Made by a program: the position numbers and the translations under genes. This document shows positions 60,529 through 64,000 of a stretch of DNA of 64,000 nt, in pieces. The DNA comes from Clostridiales bacterium (lineage in GTDB: Bacteria; Bacillota; Clostridia; Christensenellales; Borkfalkiaceae), in the NCBI GenBank assembly GCA_022508265.1, contig JAFLVP010000002.1:32540-96539 (forward strand). The letters run 5' to 3'. Position 1 is the first letter of the stretch; every line of letters begins with the position of its first letter. The notes beneath the pieces were generated by a model, which saw only the letters and a list, made by a program, of their open reading frames with translations, had not been told where the DNA came from and searched no databases.

Positions 60529-61311
60529 TTAAAGCAATTCGTCGTCGCAAAAATACTCCGACGGTAGCTTAAGCTTTTCTTTTATGCTTTGATAAATTTT
60601 ATTGAAACCGTAATTTTCCGACGCATAGTGCGTAAGAACGATTACGTTGATTCCGTTTGCCGTGAGTGCGGCAATTTCGTGCTCGCGCAGCTCCGAGCTG
60701 ACGAATACATCTACGTTGTTTTTATACGCAAACGCTATCGACTTGTCGTCGCAGCCCGCGCCACAGAAGGACGCAACGCGCTGTATAAGCCTGTCCTTGC
60801 CGAAGCAAATTGCACGCTCGGTTGAAAATGTCTGTTTTACGTTATTGAAATATTCTTTAAAATTCTGCGGCCTGATATCGTAAATTCTGCCGTAGCCGCC
60901 TCCGTTCAACTCGATAAGAATTTGAGCGTCCTGCCCGCCGAGCCCCTTCATAAGATGATAGTCTATGCCCTGCGGTGCCGTATCGAAATTGAGGTGCATG
61001 GAAATTACCGAAATTCCCTCTTTTATGCACTCGGGTATCGCCGAGGCGTTGGGGTCGGTTACCGCGTCAAGCCTTCTTACGGCGTGATAAATTGCGGGGT
61101 GGTGGGTCACTATGAGGTTGTAGCCCAAAGACTTGGCTCTTGCTACCGCTTTGTGCGATAAATCGAGAGAGAAAAGAGCGCCGTTTACCTCCTCGCTGCT
61201 CTTTATTATAATTCCGCTGTTGTCGTATGCGTTCAATTTTCTGCAGAACTCGTCGGAAAGGGACAAGGGCCCCACTTCTTCGAGTACCGATAAAATATCA
61301 TTTATTTTCAC
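60529..61311 (-). CDS. Nif3-like dinuclear metal protein
   Basis: 260 residues of the Nif3/YqfO family. Metal-binding motifs: NLIVTHHPAIYHAVRR, SMHLNFDTAPQG and VLTHYASENYGF. The shorter form is present, without the PII-like insert seen in B. subtilis YqfO. The activity is unproven; a GTP cyclohydrolase-like role was once proposed for relatives. It overlaps trmK by 14 bases. The order rpoD-trmK-Nif3 is canonical for Firmicutes. Confidence 0.93.
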   Translation of the reverse strand: MKINDILSVLEEVGPLSLSDEFCRKLNAYDNSGIIIKSSEEVNGALFSLDLSHKAVARAKSLGYNLIVTHHPAIYHAVRRLDAVTDPNASAIPECIKEGISVISMHLNFDTAPQGIDYHLMKGLGGQDAQILIELNGGGYGRIYDIRPQNFKEYFNNVKQTFSTERAICFGKDRLIQRVASFCGAGCDDKSIAFAYKNNVDVFVSSELREHEIAALTANGINVIVLTHYASENYGFNKIYQSIKEKLKLPSEYFCDDELL

Positions 61312-61945
61312 TTGCCAATACCTCTTCCATAAATTTTATCTGCCGTAAGATATCTTCCCGAGCCTTTTTCCCGAGATTTCTTTCAAGATAGCCCCGCTTT
61401 TTGTCGAGCTCCCGGGCTATATATCCCCTCGTTCCTTCGCAGGTAAGATTGATGCCGAATTCGAGCGTAACTGCGGCATAGTCGGGGGTCTTTCCCTCTT
61501 TTTTACCCTTTATAACCGAGTAAAATTTGCCGCCGCTTTCAAAGTATTCGTCGGTGGAAATCTCCGCGCCGCAGCTTATGAGATATTCGCGCACGAGACG
61601 GACGTTTTTCATGGGCTGAAGCACAAAGCTTTTGGGGATGAAGGCATTTTTTAAGATAGCGATAATTTCTTCGCCGCCCATACCGGCGATAAGTACTTGT
61701 TCGGTGTTTTCGTCAATTTGAGAAAGACCGTTACAGCAAACCGCCTTTACCCTGTTCTGCGAAATATATGCAGAAAGCAGCTTTTTGGCTTTTTCGAGGC
61801 ATTTTTCGCTTATGTCCGAAATAACCGTGCTCTTGCACATATTGTTTTCGAGCATATACCGCGTGCAGTAGCCGTGGTCGCAACCGATATCGGCAAAGCT
61901 TTCGCAAGGGTCCAAATAGGCGCACAGCTTATAAATTCTGTCCAT
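61298..61945 (-). CDS. trmK: tRNA (adenine22-N1)-methyltransferase
   Basis: SAM-dependent enzyme that methylates A22 of tRNA. The SAM motif is FADIGCDHGYCTRYML near residue 18, and further signatures are VLIAGMGGEEI and QPMKNVRLVREYL. 215 residues. It overlaps Nif3-like and begins 1 base after rpoD. The neighbouring Fe-independent genes give the usual sigma-A cluster. Confidence 0.94.
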   Translation of the reverse strand: MDRIYKLCAYLDPCESFADIGCDHGYCTRYMLENNMCKSTVISDISEKCLEKAKKLLSAYISQNRVKAVCCNGLSQIDENTEQVLIAGMGGEEIIAILKNAFIPKSFVLQPMKNVRLVREYLISCGAEISTDEYFESGGKFYSVIKGKKEGKTPDYAAVTLEFGINLTCEGTRGYIARELDKKRGYLERNLGKKAREDILRQIKFMEEVLASENK

Positions 61946-63003
61946 CAGGTATCAAGGAAATCCTTAAGGTGCTTTGAGCGCGAGGGATGACGAAGCTTTC
62001 TTAAAGCCTTTGCCTCTATCTGACGGATTCTCTCACGGGTTACATTGAATTCCTTGCCGACCTCTTCGAGCGTTCTGGGTCTGCCGTCGTCCACGCCGTA
62101 GCGAAGGCGCAAAACCTTCTCTTCGCGGGGGGTAAGGCTGTTGAGAACGGATAAAAGCGTTTCTTTGAGCATTGTCGTGGATACGCTGTCCGAGGGGGTT
62201 GCCGAAGCTTCGTCCTCGATAAAGTCGCCCAGGTGACTGTCCTCCTCCTCGCCTATGGGAGTTTCCAAGGACACGGGGTCCTGAGCAATTTTCTGAATTT
62301 CGCGCACGCGCTCTTCGCTTATGTTCATTTCCTTTGCAATTTCCGCGGGAGTGGGTTCCCTGCCGTATTTTTGCAAAAGTATTCTCGAAACACGGGTCAG
62401 CTTATTTATCGTTTCGACCATATGCACGGGTATGCGGATAGTGCGCGCCTGGTCGGCAATTGCTCTCGTTATAGCCTGCCTTATCCACCAGGTTGCGTAG
62501 GTTGAGAATTTAAAGCCCTTCTGATAGTCGAATTTTTCAACCGCCTTCATAAGCCCCAAATTGCCTTCCTGAATTAAATCGAGGAAGAGCATTCCGCGCC
62601 CGACGTAGCGCTTTGCAATCGACACTACGAGGCGCAGGTTTGCTTCCGAAAGCTTTTTCTTTGCCTCTTCGTCGCCCTCCTGCATTCTGCGGGCAAGCTC
62701 TATCTCGTCGTCCGCCGAAAGAAGGGGCACTCTGCCTATGTCTTTTAAATACATTTTGACGGGGTCGTCAAGACCGATATCCGAGAGCGCCTGCTCATAA
62801 AGCTCTCTGTCGCGCTCCGCCTCGTCAATAATCTGAATACCAGCTTCGGCAATGGATTTGTACACGAAGTCCATCTGGGCGGGCGTCGTTTCGTACTTTT
62901 CCATTATGTCGCAGAGGGCGTTCGTGGTTATCGAGCCCTTGGAAGAATAACTGTCCACAATCTGCTTTAAGATATCCGTCAATTTCTGTTCTGATAAATT
63001 CAT
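61945..63003 (-). CDS. rpoD: Primary sigma factor RpoD/SigA
   Basis: Housekeeping sigma factor, 352 residues from the ATG at 63003. Region 1.2 ([17 protein letters not shown]), region 2 ([25 protein letters not shown] in two parts, [18 protein letters not shown]), region 3 and region 4 ([25 protein letters not shown]) are all present. Longer readings upstream overlap dnaG and lack a ribosome site; AAGGAGATAC precedes this ATG. Region 1.1 is short, as in other Firmicutes. Its promoters should be of the TTGACA/TATAAT kind seen in this window. Confidence 0.96.
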   Translation of the reverse strand: MNLSEQKLTDILKQIVDSYSSKGSITTNALCDIMEKYETTPAQMDFVYKSIAEAGIQIIDEAERDRELYEQALSDIGLDDPVKMYLKDIGRVPLLSADDEIELARRMQEGDEEAKKKLSEANLRLVVSIAKRYVGRGMLFLDLIQEGNLGLMKAVEKFDYQKGFKFSTYATWWIRQAITRAIADQARTIRIPVHMVETINKLTRVSRILLQKYGREPTPAEIAKEMNISEERVREIQKIAQDPVSLETPIGEEEDSHLGDFIEDEASATPSDSVSTTMLKETLLSVLNSLTPREEKVLRLRYGVDDGRPRTLEEVGKEFNVTRERIRQIEAKALRKLRHPSRSKHLKDFLDT

Positions 63004-63029
63004 TTTTTCCGTATCTCCTTTTACCGTAT

Positions 63030-64000
63030 TCAACCTTCTTGGCTTTTGATTTTGCTTCGTTTTTTCAAAAGCTCCTGAAGTGCCGCGGCAAGCGTTTTTC
63101 GTGTATTTAAATCTTCTTCTTTTTGAACCTGCTGCTTTAGAAGGCTTATTTTTCCGTCTATTTCGTTGAGCTGTAATTTCTTGATGCAATCAAAGAAAAA
63201 TTTCTTTGAAATCTCGTCCGAAAAGGCATCCTCGGAATAGTCTAAAATGCGCGTAAGTTCGGCATATTCGGGGGTGTTTTGCTCAAAGAACTCGAAAATT
63301 TCACTCTTTGAAATTGCCTCGTCAAACAGCTTTTTCGACTTGACGTACCTCGCGATTATCCTATGTACCTGATTGCTGAACGGAATATTGTTTATGTCTG
63401 CGCCGTCCGTGAATTGAGCCTTGGAAAGATACGCCGCAATCACGAAGCGGGACGCCTTGTCTATGTTTGACGACGTGTCTTTTCGGCGCGACGGCGCTTT
63501 TGTTTCGGCTTTTGGCGTCTGCGGTTGGGCGTTCAAATCACGGCTCAAGGACTCGTAGGTTAATCCCGTTTCGTCCCTCAAAGCTTTCAATAAATCTTCC
63601 TGCTCCGCCGCGCTGTCCGCCGTCTTTATTATCTTTACCGCGTCTTTCACGTATTTGTACTTGTCTTCGCTCTTGTTGATATCGTAATTCTTTTTTGCCG
63701 CATTCAGCTTGAAATCTATGAGCGACTGTGCGCTGTCAAGACAGTTTTGGTAGCCCTGCGGACCGAGCTGTTTTATTACGTCGTCGGGATCCAGCCCGTC
63801 GGGCAACGGAACGACTTTTACATTCAGTCCCTCTCCTTTTAAGATATCCAATCCGCGCATATTGGCTTTCTGCCCCGCCGCGTCGCCGTCGTAGCTTATG
63901 AGTACGTTGTCGGAGTATCTCTTTAAAAGCCGCGCCTGGTCCTGCGTAAGTGACGTTCCCATACTTGCAACGACGTTGGTAAAACCCGCGCTGTACAGGG
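63030..64000 (-). CDS. dnaG: DNA primase, 3' part (runs past the window edge)
   Basis: C-terminal 323 residues of DnaG. The TOPRIM domain is seen at the start ([34 protein letters not shown]), followed by a linker and the helical C-terminal helicase-interaction domain (about 185-310). The frame stays open through the right edge, so the zinc-finger and RNAP domains are outside. It is 26 bases upstream of rpoD, the usual dnaG-rpoD pair of the macromolecular synthesis operon. Confidence 0.95.
   Translation of the reverse strand, partial: LYSAGFTNVVASMGTSLTQDQARLLKRYSDNVLISYDGDAAGQKANMRGLDILKGEGLNVKVVPLPDGLDPDDVIKQLGPQGYQNCLDSAQSLIDFKLNAAKKNYDINKSEDKYKYVKDAVKIIKTADSAAEQEDLLKALRDETGLTYESLSRDLNAQPQTPKAETKAPSRRKDTSSNIDKASRFVIAAYLSKAQFTDGADINNIPFSNQVHRIIARYVKSKKLFDEAISKSEIFEFFEQNTPEYAELTRILDYSEDAFSDEISKKFFFDCIKKLQLNEIDGKISLLKQQVQKEEDLNTRKTLAAALQELLKKRSKIKSQEG

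Overview
The window reads as a chromosome segment of an uncultured, probably spore-forming member of the Clostridia. The evidence is the polC-type locus order (ispG, a PolC-like gene, rimP, nusA, ylxR, ylxQ, infB, rbfA), the dnaG-rpoD-trmK-Nif3 order, a split glycine decarboxylase (gcvPA/gcvPB), Gram-positive lipoproteins and an intact sigma-K gene. Base composition is moderate (by eye roughly 45% GC) and uniform. There is no prophage, insertion sequence, CRISPR array or rRNA operon. The one tRNA gene found is tRNA-Glu(CUC). Most genes lie on the minus strand.

Layout. 0.1-2.9 kb: ABC-2 exporter and a family 8 glycosyltransferase. 3.0-5.2 kb: a tandem ferritin-like protein and two small genes. 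5.3-19.2 kb: a long informational block on the minus strand (nrdR, ispG, PolC-like exonuclease; then, from its own promoter, rimP-nusA-ylxR-ylxQ-infB-rbfA-nrnA-truB-ribF-nfo, M24 peptidase, efp, dtd). 19.3-25.2 kb: small membrane and regulatory genes, mscL, and an ABC importer operon led by a TM1266-type ACT regulator with a structured leader. 25.3-35.5 kb: housekeeping genes (plsY, der, rluD, lspA, mazF, a cation antiporter behind a manganese riboswitch, birA, recX, yigZ, tyrS, sigK). 35.7-39.8 kb: marR and a heterodimeric ABC exporter. 40.0-49.5 kb: three large surface lipoproteins facing a membrane Fe-S/thioredoxin operon. 49.7-51.6 kb: tRNA-Glu and small genes. 51.7-58.3 kb: glycine cleavage operon (lplA-lpdA-gcvT-gcvH-gcvPA-gcvPB). 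58.5-64 kb: an amidase, an 830-base structured stretch without a gene, then zinc-ribbon protein, Nif3-like, trmK, rpoD and the 3' part of dnaG.

The best candidate for an undescribed system is 40.0-49.5 kb. A NapH-like membrane ferredoxin protein ends in an extracytoplasmic TlpA-type thioredoxin domain. It is cotranscribed with a five-helix protein ending in a CD1871A-like CxxC tail. Both converge on lipoproteins, one with its own thioredoxin domain and all with repeated surface modules. This suggests a route carrying electrons from the cytoplasm to thiols outside the cell.

Other points of note: a stand-alone PolC N-terminal/exonuclease protein at the polC locus with no polymerase part; several genes whose predicted transcription start falls on the ATG (leaderless mRNAs); and four structured RNA regions (one manganese riboswitch, three unassigned). 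All assignments come from reading motifs and gene order; no database search was run.
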